Source: Leptospirillum sp. (GTDB taxonomy: Bacteria; Nitrospirota; Leptospirillia; Leptospirillales; Leptospirillaceae). From it: 23,945 bases of DNA. Positions 7,947 to 14,663 of the stretch are shown here, piece after piece; the first letter of the stretch is position 1, and each line of letters begins with the position of its first letter. Made by a program: the position numbers and the translations under genes. The notes below the pieces were generated by a model, which did not search any database, had not been told where the DNA came from, and saw only the letters and a list, made by a program, of their open reading frames with translations. The stretch lies in NCBI GenBank assembly GCA_027343785.1, contig DAHWKF010000048.1, positions 1 to 23,945 of the forward strand. Reading direction: 5' to 3'.

Positions 7947-8297
7947 CGTGACATCTCCTGTTGGGTCGACCACCCCGGTTTTCGTGTGGCACCCTGAAAC
8001 ATGTGCCTCGCCGAAGGTTTTTGTCGAGATTCGGCTTTTTTTCCGGAGCCTGGACCATAAAGGGAACGGCTGCCTATATTCGGATGTGCGACCGCCCTTC
8101 CCGGCATGACCATCCATAATACAGAGTAAATCGGTTATTGACGTCAAAAACTGAAGGGGTGGGAAGGAGCGGGAGGATTGAAACTTCTATGATCACTGAA
8201 GAGAATTGAGGCTTGACGGGAGCCGGAGCTTCCGGAGCGGATCGGAGCGATTGACGGAAGGGGCGGAAGGGACGACTCTTTAAAAGAACCGAATATC
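7947..8297. other. Non-coding region between desaturase and chemoreceptor genes, with candidate promoter and palindromes
   Basis: No gene is evident in these 351 bases. A perfect ten-base palindrome TTGACGTCAA lies at 8138-8147. On the minus strand its TTGACG could be a -35 box, with TGTATT (8118-8123) as -10 at 18 bp, giving a chemoreceptor leader of about 160 nt. The nearby TATTAT (8116-8121) is a better -10 but sits 20 bp away. A second palindrome, CCGGA-GCT-TCCGG, lies at 8223-8235, closer to the desaturase stop; it lacks a T tract and is not a convincing terminator. I looked for a sigma28 flagellar-type promoter upstream of the chemoreceptor and did not find one. Confidence 0.35.
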
Positions 8298-9173
8298 TCA
8301 AATGTGACGGGTGCGGGGCAGGAGATTGTTTTTTTGCAATATCTCTTCGACCGCATCGGTGATTTCCTTTTGCCAGTCCGGCATTTTTTTCGACCATCCG
8401 GCCAGATGTCCCGCAAGCAGTTCCAGGGGCTTCTTTCGAGAATACCCCGGGGCTTCACGGGCCATTCGTACCGCCCTCCTGGCATAATCGGGAAGGGTGC
8501 TGCACAGGGGCATCCGGTAATGGACGGCGACGTCCACGACGAGCGGAAGAATCCGGGGTCCGTGATGAGCGATGAAGGCGTCCAGGATGTCCGCAAAGAA
8601 GGAAAAATGGCGAGACTCGTCCCGCGCCAGGTTCAGAAGCAGCATTTTCAGGGTCGGTTCCCGGACCACCCGGGCCAGCGACTGGTAGTAAATCTGGGTC
8701 GCTTTTTCCTGGAGAAACGTATAGGTAAAGACCTGAACCGGTTCGGAAAATCCCAGATCGAAATCCTTGATGTTTTCCCGAATCAGCTCTTCTTCCATCT
8801 CCTCCAGATTTCTGGCGATTCCGGATTGGATCTGGTACATCGACAGGGCTTGGGCATGACGGTCTTCTTCCAGTCCCCACCGGACAAGAAAGTGGAATAG
8901 TTCACGGTTGGCAAGGGATCGTTCAATTCCAGACGGAGCGTCGATCGGGAATCTTCTCCTGTAATCCTCGATATAGCGGGGGGTATGGTCCTCGATGATG
9001 GTACAAAACGCGATGGCTTCTTTCTGGCCCTCTGACAGAAGTCCTTCTCCCAGACTCTCTGCAGGGGGGGACAGAAAACGGTTCCAGTTGGATGAATCTG
9101 CGATCATGTTGAATTTCGTGACGATCGGGCGAAGAAGATGAACCGGAAGTTCAAGACTGGCTGTGTTGTCCAA
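8298..9173 (-). CDS. Acyl-ACP desaturase-like ferritin-fold diiron protein
   Basis: The protein matches the soluble acyl-[acyl-carrier-protein] desaturase family, which introduces a cis double bond into fatty acyl-ACP using O2 and a diiron centre. All six expected iron ligands are visible in order: Glu61 (in IIEDHTPRY), Glu103-x2-His106 (EEDRH, preceded by RWG), Glu156 (LQEKAT) and Glu186-x2-His189 (DESRH). These correspond to the plant-enzyme pattern of E, ExxH, E, ExxH. No signal peptide or membrane segment is present. Two TTG starts are possible. TTG at 9173 has GAGGAG five bases upstream and is used here (291 residues). TTG at 9224 would add 17 residues (308) but has no ribosome-binding site. 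It stands alone between non-coding stretches on the same strand as its neighbours. Other ferritin-like oxygenases are possible, but the ligand spacing favours a desaturase. Confidence 0.82.
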   Translation of the reverse strand: MDNTASLELPVHLLRPIVTKFNMIADSSNWNRFLSPPAESLGEGLLSEGQKEAIAFCTIIEDHTPRYIEDYRRRFPIDAPSGIERSLANRELFHFLVRWGLEEDRHAQALSMYQIQSGIARNLEEMEEELIRENIKDFDLGFSEPVQVFTYTFLQEKATQIYYQSLARVVREPTLKMLLLNLARDESRHFSFFADILDAFIAHHGPRILPLVVDVAVHYRMPLCSTLPDYARRAVRMAREAPGYSRKKPLELLAGHLAGWSKKMPDWQKEITDAVEEILQKNNLLPRTRHI

Positions 9174-9426
9174 GACGACTCCTCGATGGGGCGAAGGATG
9201 ATATGTAAAAATCTGTTCGCTCAACCCGAAGGGAAGAGCAATCCGGATACCAGATGGACAGCCCGGGAGGAAAAAGTGTTTCCCGGACGGGCGTTGGGAT
9301 CATTCAGCAGGGGAAAAAGGTCGGGGCTGCGAAACGGCCGGTGAAACAAAAATGAACGCCAGCCTGAATCATGGGTTTCATCATCGAAACGGCGGTGAAG
9401 GCAGGGGGGAGTCAGAACACAGACCC
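9174..9426. other. Spacer between xthA and the desaturase gene
   Basis: These 253 bases separate the xthA stop from the preferred desaturase start. The segment 9174-9224 could be coding if the more upstream TTG is used. The remainder shows no gene, and I found no convincing promoter. A CCGGGA/TCCCGG inverted repeat flanking a short pyrimidine-rich loop (roughly 9262-9290) is present without a following T tract on the minus strand, so it is not called as a terminator. Confidence 0.3.
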
Positions 9427-10224
9427 TCAGGCGGTGAAAAATGCAGTGACGGGAACATGGTCCGATGGACGATCGTTCTTGCGGATTTGACGGTCGATGG
9501 TCACATCCAGACAACGTTTGGCGAGGGGAGGCGTTGCCAGGACGAGATCGATCCGGAGTCCCCGGTTTCGATGAAAGCTTCCCATGCGATAGTCCCACCA
9601 GGAAAAAGCCTGTGTGTCCGGATGGATTGTCCGGTAAAGGTCGATGAAGCCCCTGGTGAACAACGATCTCAGGCCATTTCTTTCCGGTTCGGAATGAAAG
9701 ATCTGGTTTCTCGTTCCCTCCGGATCCCAGGTATCAAGGTCCCCCGGAACAATGTTGAAATCTCCCATCAAAAGAACGGGATCCCGTTCCGGAGTGAAAC
9801 GGTCGAGATAGTGGCCCAGCCGGTCAAGCCACTCCAGCTTGTAGGAAAACTTGGGGGAATCGAGGTCCTGACCGTTGGGGACATAGACATTGATGACCTG
9901 GATGCCCTGGATCCGGGCCGAAAGAAAGCGTCGGTGGTCGTCTTCGGATGCGTCCATGGCGGTTTCCGGGGACTCGATGGGAAATTTCGACAGGATGGCC
10001 ACTCCGTTATAGGCGGGTTGTCCCGCGAAGACCACCTCATATCCGATGGAGTGAAAAGCCTGGACGGGAAACTGCCCGTCCGGCGTTTTTGTCTCCTGAA
10101 GACACGCGACGTCCGGTTTCTCCCTGGCCAGCCAGTCCAGGACCTGCGGCAGTCTGACCTTGAGGGAGTTCACGTTCCACGTCGCGGCCTTTCCAATTGG
10201 GAGAAGGGTGTTGTCAGGCTCCAT
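9427..10224 (-). CDS. xthA: Exodeoxyribonuclease III / AP endonuclease family
   Basis: Exonuclease III-type enzymes cleave DNA at abasic sites and trim 3' ends in base-excision repair. Every core motif of the endonuclease/exonuclease/phosphatase fold is present: WNVNSLKVRL, CLQETK with the metal-binding Glu, YNGVAILSK, INVYVPNG, LLMGDFNIVPGDLD with the Asp/Asn pair, SWWDYR, RIDLVLAT and the closing SDHVPV with the catalytic His. The length of 265 residues is normal. ATG at 10224 is favoured; a TTG at 10248 would add eight residues. The ATG lies inside the end of the preceding ChaC-like gene (11-bp overlap), so it is probably translated by coupling as the last cistron of the folate operon. No DNA-binding extension or membrane segment is seen. 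Confidence 0.94.
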   Translation of the reverse strand: MEPDNTLLPIGKAATWNVNSLKVRLPQVLDWLAREKPDVACLQETKTPDGQFPVQAFHSIGYEVVFAGQPAYNGVAILSKFPIESPETAMDASEDDHRRFLSARIQGIQVINVYVPNGQDLDSPKFSYKLEWLDRLGHYLDRFTPERDPVLLMGDFNIVPGDLDTWDPEGTRNQIFHSEPERNGLRSLFTRGFIDLYRTIHPDTQAFSWWDYRMGSFHRNRGLRIDLVLATPPLAKRCLDVTIDRQIRKNDRPSDHVPVTAFFTA

Positions 10225-10759
10225 GGCCGGTTCCGGAATTTCCCGCAATTCCGTGCCATTTCATGGCGCTCATGACAGCGTCGGTGGCGAGATCCGAAAT
10301 GCCGATCTCCAGAAATTTTTCATACAGCATGATCAGCCAGTCCGTTCCGGAACCACACGGACCGGAACCTTGCTGGGCAATCTTGACGATCTCCTGGGGC
10401 ACCAGTTTTCCGATGTAGTCCGGGTGGCTGCGGTTGGAGATGAAGAAAAAAGCCTCCTCGCTGGACTGGTTGTCCACAATGATGGAGGCCTCTTTCAGGA
10501 GAAAACGGTCCGTATGGATTTTCTGGAGCGTCTCCAGCACCTCGTCTTCCTCCTCTTCCGGCACCAGATATGCGTAGCCCCGGCAATCTCCGCTCGTTTC
10601 AAATCCCAGACCGGGCGCCGGAGAAGAGGGGGACCCGTACCGGTCCGTCATGAGGTAGTTGAAGGAGCGGTGATGTTCTTCCAGGAGGGCTTTCTTTCGC
10701 ATCTGGTGAGTGTAAGGAAAGTCCCACATCAATTCATTGTAGGTAAAGATCCATGCCAT
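10214..10759 (-). CDS. ChaC-like gamma-glutamylcyclotransferase-fold protein, probably atypical
   Basis: This 181-residue protein aligns by eye with ChaC, which cleaves glutathione to 5-oxoproline and Cys-Gly. Supporting similarities are WIFTYNELMW at residues 3-12 (ChaC has a YGSLMW loop), GYAYLVPEEE (61-70), FISNRSHPDY (106-115) and the GSGPCGSGTDWL segment (131-142), which matches SGPLGTN of ChaC. However, both glycines of the substrate loop are replaced (Thr6, Asn8). The position where I expect the catalytic Glu, around residues 80-83, reads KIHT. The family fold is therefore likely but glutathione cleavage is doubtful. ATG at 10759 has AAGGA eight bases upstream and begins one base after the panB stop; the 3' end overlaps xthA. 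Function is best left open. Confidence 0.65.
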   Translation of the reverse strand: MAWIFTYNELMWDFPYTHQMRKKALLEEHHRSFNYLMTDRYGSPSSPAPGLGFETSGDCRGYAYLVPEEEEDEVLETLQKIHTDRFLLKEASIIVDNQSSEEAFFFISNRSHPDYIGKLVPQEIVKIAQQGSGPCGSGTDWLIMLYEKFLEIGISDLATDAVMSAMKWHGIAGNSGTGHGA

Positions 10760-10760
10760 A

Positions 10761-11624
10761 TCAGTTATCCTTTCTGTTTGTCCGTGGAGGCGATGGGGGG
10801 TGGCGTCCGGTTTTTTCCTCAGCGTAGGACTCCCCGGACGAGGGGAATGTCTTTTGCTCCACGGCTGACTTGAATTCCAAGAGAGCCCGCAGGGCAACCT
10901 CTCCGGCGTTCCCGAACGCCCTGGCGAAGCGGGGGAGGGGAGCGGGTGTCAAACCGGCGAGGTCATGGAATACGAGAACCTGTCCATCGGTGTCAGGGCC
11001 CGCTCCGATACCGATGGTCGGCACGGGTGACATGCGTGTGATTTCCCGGCCCAGGGAAGCCGGTATGGCTTCAAGGACAAGCGCGAACACGCCGGCCTCC
11101 AGGAGGGCTCGGGCATCGGCGAGTATTTCACGGCGGCTTCCGGGGTCTCTTCCCTGGACCTTGAACCCGCCCATCTGGTGAACACCCATGGGTTTCATGC
11201 CGATGTGCCCGACCACAGGGATCATGGATAGGGTCAGACGGCGAACCAGCCCCGATATTTCCGATCCTCCCTCGATCTTGACCGCCTGGGCCCCTCCCTC
11301 CTTGATCAGGCGCCCGGCATTCCTGTGCGCCTCCTCTTCGGAAATCTGGTAGGACAAAAAAGGCATGTCTGTCACCAGGAGAGGTCCATCCAGGCCGTTT
11401 CTGACCATGCGGGTGTGGTACAGCATCTCTTCCATGGTGACATGGAGGGTGTTATCCTTCCCCTGGACGACCATTCCCAGTGAATCCCCTACCAGGGCGA
11501 TGTCGATTTTCGCCTGGGACAGAAGCCGGGCCGTCGGGGCGTCGTAGGCTGTGACCATGGTGATGGGGAGACCGTTTTGTTTCCGGTCGAGCAAAAGGTC
11601 GATCGTCATGGCGTTGGGTGCCAT
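10761..11624 (-). CDS. panB: 3-methyl-2-oxobutanoate hydroxymethyltransferase (ketopantoate synthesis)
   Basis: PanB transfers a hydroxymethyl group from 5,10-methylene-THF to 2-oxoisovalerate, the first committed step of pantothenate synthesis. Family motifs are intact: VTAYDAPTARLL, VGDSLGMVVQG (metal-binding Asp), GHIGMKPMGVHQMGGFKVQGR, LEAIPASLGREIT with the catalytic Glu, and TIGIGAGPDTDGQVLVFHD. The protein has 287 residues, slightly longer than usual because of a charged, proline-rich tail after about residue 255. ATG at 11624 follows the metF stop after two bases, and its own stop is one base before the ChaC-like gene. Its place behind folD and metF fits its need for methylene-THF. 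Other pantothenate genes (panC, panD) are not in the window. Confidence 0.96.
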   Translation of the reverse strand: MAPNAMTIDLLLDRKQNGLPITMVTAYDAPTARLLSQAKIDIALVGDSLGMVVQGKDNTLHVTMEEMLYHTRMVRNGLDGPLLVTDMPFLSYQISEEEAHRNAGRLIKEGGAQAVKIEGGSEISGLVRRLTLSMIPVVGHIGMKPMGVHQMGGFKVQGRDPGSRREILADARALLEAGVFALVLEAIPASLGREITRMSPVPTIGIGAGPDTDGQVLVFHDLAGLTPAPLPRFARAFGNAGEVALRALLEFKSAVEQKTFPSSGESYAEEKTGRHPPSPPRTNRKDN

Positions 11625-11626
11625 CT

Positions 11627-12496
11627 TCAGGAAAAAGCCCTGTCAAGAATGCGGGGGATGGTTTCCTCGGCTCCGACCGTCATGATGTGGACGCCGTGGA
11701 CCATGGGGCGGATGGACCGGATCGTTTCGGCCGCGATGTCGATTCCCGCGTCGATGGCCTGTCCGGGAGGACATTTTTCCAGACGGGCGATCAGGGATTC
11801 CGGAACCGTGATGCCGGGAACATGATCGTTCAGGTACCGTGCCATCTTGGCGGATTTCAGAAGAATGATGCCGGCGATGACCGGAACGCTGAAAGGCGCG
11901 GCAAATGCCATGAATTGCTCCATCCTCTGGGGAGAGAAGACAGCCTGCGTCTGAAAGAAACGCGCCCCCGCATCGAACTTCTCCTCGAACTTACGGGATT
12001 CCGTCTCAAGATCTCCCTCGGGTGAACAGGCCGCCCCCGGAAGGATATCGGTTTTTCCGTTCAGGTCTTTGCCTGACAGGTCGGTCCCTCCATTCAGGAG
12101 GGTGATGGCCCGGATCAGTTCCTGTGTGGGGATATCGAAAACCGGTTTGGCGTCGGGATGATCACCCAGTTTCGGCGGATCCCCCGTCAGGCACAGGACC
12201 TGTGACAGACCGAGAGAAGACATCCCCAGAAGATCGGACTGAATGGCCAGCCGGTTTCGATCCCGCAGGGTAATCTGGACGATCGGATCGATCCCGATGT
12301 TTTTCAGATGGAGTCCCATCGCCATCGGGCACATGCGCATGACGCCGGTCTGGTTGTCCGTGATATTCATGCCGTGAACACGGTCCTTCAAAGGAGCGAG
12401 ACGGTCGAGAATTCCGCTGATGTTTGTCCCTTTTGGGGGGGAGCATTCTGCGGTGACCAGAAATTCCCTGGCATTCAGCGCATCCCTGAAATTCAT
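11627..12496 (-). CDS. metF: 5,10-methylenetetrahydrofolate reductase family protein
   Basis: MetF reduces methylene-THF to methyl-THF for methionine synthesis. The 289-residue protein shows the expected TIM-barrel landmarks: AECSPPKG near residue 17 with the Glu equivalent to the catalytic residue of E. coli MetF, MNITDNQTG, QITLRDRNR, LCLTGDPP with the conserved Asp, GAACSPEG, and FFQTQAVFS. This short form lacks the eukaryotic regulatory domain and resembles the version found in many acetogens and deep-branching bacteria; whether it uses NAD(P)H, ferredoxin or a partner subunit cannot be told. Its ATG overlaps the folD stop by four bases (ATGA), and panB begins two bases after its stop, so all three are likely cotranscribed. 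A role in methionine supply is inferred from the family. Confidence 0.9.
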   Translation of the reverse strand: MNFRDALNAREFLVTAECSPPKGTNISGILDRLAPLKDRVHGMNITDNQTGVMRMCPMAMGLHLKNIGIDPIVQITLRDRNRLAIQSDLLGMSSLGLSQVLCLTGDPPKLGDHPDAKPVFDIPTQELIRAITLLNGGTDLSGKDLNGKTDILPGAACSPEGDLETESRKFEEKFDAGARFFQTQAVFSPQRMEQFMAFAAPFSVPVIAGIILLKSAKMARYLNDHVPGITVPESLIARLEKCPPGQAIDAGIDIAAETIRSIRPMVHGVHIMTVGAEETIPRILDRAFS

Positions 12497-13377
12497 GCGT
12501 TTTTCCTCGCTGGTTGTAGGGGGATCCCTTCCCGGAAACAGAAAGCCCGGATGGTATTGTCCAGAAGGGTGGCAATTGTCATGGGCCCCACGCCTCCGGG
12601 GACGGGTGTGATGGCGGAAGCGACGGGAAAAACGCTGGCGTAGTCGACATCGCCCACGAGTTTTCCGTCTGCCGTTCGGGAAATGCCGACGTCTATAACA
12701 ACCGCTCCTGGTTTGATGAAGTCGGCGGTGACCATGAGCGGTTTTCCCATGGCGGCAACCACAATGTCCGCCCGCCGCGTTTCCTCCTGAAGGTTGGCTG
12801 TCCGGCTATGGCAGACGGTGACGGTCGCATCCCGTGCCATGAGCAGCAGAGCCATGGGTTTTCCGACAATCAGGCTTCTTCCGAGAACGACGGCGTTTTT
12901 TCCCGAGATCCGGATGCCATTCCTGTCAAGAAGGGTCATGATTCCGGTCGGTGTGCAGGGGGTTAGGGTTTCAAGGCCGATGAGCATCTTGCCGACGTTG
13001 AGAGGATGGAACCCATCCACATCCTTGTCGGGATCGATCCGGTAGAGTACTTCGTCTTTCGACAGTCCGGAAGGCAGGGGCAGCTGGACCAGGATCCCGT
13101 CGATCGACGGATCCCGGTTGAGGCTGTCAATCCGGTGGACCAGTTCGGCCTGGGGAACATCGGGAGGAAGGTTGATGTCGGGCGCGTGGATCCCGACCTT
13201 CTTGCAGGCGGCCCTCTTGTTTCTTACATAGGTTTCACTCGCAGGATCCTGTCCCACCAGAACGACGGCCAGCCCTGGCGGGCGTCCCTTCAGTCGGACC
13301 AGATCTTCCACTTTTTTTTTCTGTTCTTCGAAAAGCGTCTGGGACAGCTCCCTGCCATTCAGTATGACGGTGGACAA
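12493..13377 (-). CDS. folD: Bifunctional methylene-THF dehydrogenase / methenyl-THF cyclohydrolase
   Basis: FolD interconverts methylene-, methenyl- and 10-formyl-THF. The 294-residue protein carries the whole signature set: VGQDPASETYVRNKRAAC with the catalytic Tyr/Lys pair, GILVQLPLP, DKDVDGFHPLNVG, PCTPTGIM, VVLGRSLIVGKPMALLL of the NAD(P)-binding part, and PGGVGPMTIATLLDNT. Translation most likely starts at a TTG (13377), because no in-frame ATG is suitably placed and an AGGAGG element sits four bases upstream. The stop overlaps the metF ATG. A gap of 91 bases separates it from folE, the only substantial gap inside the operon, and that gap contains a candidate internal promoter. Confidence 0.96.
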   Translation of the reverse strand: MSTVILNGRELSQTLFEEQKKKVEDLVRLKGRPPGLAVVLVGQDPASETYVRNKRAACKKVGIHAPDINLPPDVPQAELVHRIDSLNRDPSIDGILVQLPLPSGLSKDEVLYRIDPDKDVDGFHPLNVGKMLIGLETLTPCTPTGIMTLLDRNGIRISGKNAVVLGRSLIVGKPMALLLMARDATVTVCHSRTANLQEETRRADIVVAAMGKPLMVTADFIKPGAVVIDVGISRTADGKLVGDVDYASVFPVASAITPVPGGVGPMTIATLLDNTIRAFCFREGIPLQPARKNA

Positions 13378-13423
13378 TACCCCTCCTCAGGATAGGAAAA
13401 TCGGATGAACTGGAATCCTGTCC

Positions 13424-13452
13424 ATCTTAATGGGTGTCGTCCGGCGGTTCAA
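13424..13452 (-). promoter_or_regulatory. Candidate internal promoter for folD-metF-panB, flanked by an inverted repeat
   Basis: On the minus strand TTGAAC (13447-13452) and TAAGAT (13424-13429) are 17 bp apart, each matching four of six consensus bases. Perfect eight-base inverted repeats flank them: GGATTCCA (13453-13460), directly upstream of the -35, and TGGAATCC (13411-13418), near the expected start site. This layout would suit an operator, or a hairpin in read-through RNA. It sits in the 91-bp gap between folE and folD. Confidence 0.4.
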
Positions 13453-13468
13453 GGATTCCATTATGGAT

Positions 13469-14044
13469 TTATTGATCCGGACCGTTCAGCCGGATCAGGG
13501 AGAGAAATTCCTGGCGCGTCTTGGCGTTTTTTCTGAAGATTCCCCGGACGGCGGAGGTCACGACCGGAACCCCCGCTTTCTTGATTCCGCGCATGGAAAG
13601 GCATAGGTGTTCGGCCTCCATCACCACCATGACTCCCTGGGGAGTGAGGGTTTCAACGACATGATCCGCCAGCTGGGCGGTCATGCGCTCCTGAATCTGC
13701 GGACGACGGGCATAAAGATCGACCATCCTGCCCAGGTCGGAAAGCCCGGTCATCCTCCCTTCCTTCGGGATGTAGGCGATATGGACTTTGCCAAAAAAAG
13801 GCAAAAAATGGTGCTCACACATGGAGTGGAACGGTACTCCGGCCAGCGCGACCATTTCATCGAAGATTTCTCCTTCGATCAGGGAAAGGGGGCGGGCGAG
13901 GGAAGGGTCCAGCCCCCGGAAGAGGTCCTGATAGAGTTCCGCAATCCGGCGGGGGGTGTCTTTCAGTCCGGGTCGGAGGGCGTCTTCTCCAATCCCTTCG
14001 AGGATCAGCCGAAAGCCCTGTTCAATTTTGCTGGGATCGGGCAC
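13469..14044 (-). CDS. folE: GTP cyclohydrolase I
   Basis: FolE converts GTP to dihydroneopterin triphosphate, the first step of folate synthesis. The 191-residue protein has the zinc site Cys76-x2-His79 in SMCEHHFLPFFG and Cys148 in EAEHLCLSMRG, plus GLSDLGRMVDLYARRPQIQERM and the active-site VTSAVRGIF segment. The N-terminal DTPRRIAELY is also typical. Length is close to other bacterial short forms. The start is GTG at 14044, supported by AAGGAG ten bases upstream; this places it 23 bases inside the end of the cyclo-ligase gene. The zinc-dependent type is implied because all three metal ligands are present. Confidence 0.96.
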   Translation of the reverse strand: MPDPSKIEQGFRLILEGIGEDALRPGLKDTPRRIAELYQDLFRGLDPSLARPLSLIEGEIFDEMVALAGVPFHSMCEHHFLPFFGKVHIAYIPKEGRMTGLSDLGRMVDLYARRPQIQERMTAQLADHVVETLTPQGVMVVMEAEHLCLSMRGIKKAGVPVVTSAVRGIFRKNAKTRQEFLSLIRLNGPDQ

Positions 14045-14594
14045 AGTGAATAATCTCCTTGTCGGTAATGATGGCGTCGACTAGAATGTCATTCTCCAGA
14101 AGAGGCGTCCGGTCGATGATCTGCTCATGAAAGGCGAGGGCTATCGTGGGTGACGAAAGCCCGGTGAGAAGCCGGTCATAATAACCTTTCCCGTACCCCA
14201 GCCTTCCCCCGGATCGGTCAAAAGCGATCCCCGGCAGGAGGAAGAGGTCGACGGAGTCGGGCGGAACGGTTTTTGAAACCGGGGGCTCTCCGATCCCGAA
14301 CGGTCCGGGTCTCAGGGGAGTTCCTTTTGCATAGGGGACGAGAACAATGCCTGTCCGGAGGACAACAGGGACAACGGTCTTGATCCCCATCTGCCAGAAG
14401 GGGTCCAGGAGGGGAAGCGTGTCGGGTTCGCTCCCGAAAGACAAGAACAGGTGGAGGGTTTTGGGAACATATTTCCGTACGGTCTCCAGAACCCTTCTCC
14501 GGATCTCGGCAGATTTTTCGGCCCGATCTTTGGCGGAAATTTTGTCCCTCACTTCCAGAACGTGTTTTCTGGTCAGGAACTTCTCCCTCCGCAC
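14022..14594 (-). CDS. 5-formyltetrahydrofolate cyclo-ligase family protein
   Basis: The enzyme uses ATP to convert 5-formyl-THF into 5,10-methenyl-THF, returning a dead-end folate to the active pool. The diagnostic nucleotide-binding block FDRSGGRLGYGKGYYDRLL is intact, preceded by DLFLLPGIA, and followed by ALAFHEQII and the terminal VDAIITDKE. The N-terminal KHVLEVRDKISAKDRAEKSAEI matches the usual first helix. The start is uncertain: GTG at 14594 gives 190 residues and places about nine residues before that helix, as in homologs; TTG starts at 14645 and 14669 would add an unlike extension and reach into the divergent permease. It is the first gene of the folate operon and overlaps folE by 23 bases. 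Confidence 0.88.
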   Translation of the reverse strand: MRREKFLTRKHVLEVRDKISAKDRAEKSAEIRRRVLETVRKYVPKTLHLFLSFGSEPDTLPLLDPFWQMGIKTVVPVVLRTGIVLVPYAKGTPLRPGPFGIGEPPVSKTVPPDSVDLFLLPGIAFDRSGGRLGYGKGYYDRLLTGLSSPTIALAFHEQIIDRTPLLENDILVDAIITDKEIIHCARSQQN

Positions 14595-14663
14595 AGGCTC
14601 TTCTTCGGGAAGACCGGCCGGGTGTTTTTTCGATGCGTCATTCAATGGATGGGATCTCTTTTG

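Noticed and set aside
7947..8200. Sigma28 (flagellar) promoter for the chemoreceptor
   Set aside because: GCCGAAT-like elements exist, but none has a TAAA-type box at the right distance.
8298..9224. Reading the diiron protein as an AurF-like amine oxygenase
   Set aside because: The order and spacing of E, EExRH, QEKAT and DExRH fit acyl-ACP desaturases better, including the RWG-EE context before the first ExxH.
9352..10275. Plus-strand open frame of about 300 codons opposite xthA
   Set aside because: xthA on the minus strand has every catalytic motif; the opposite frame is its shadow.
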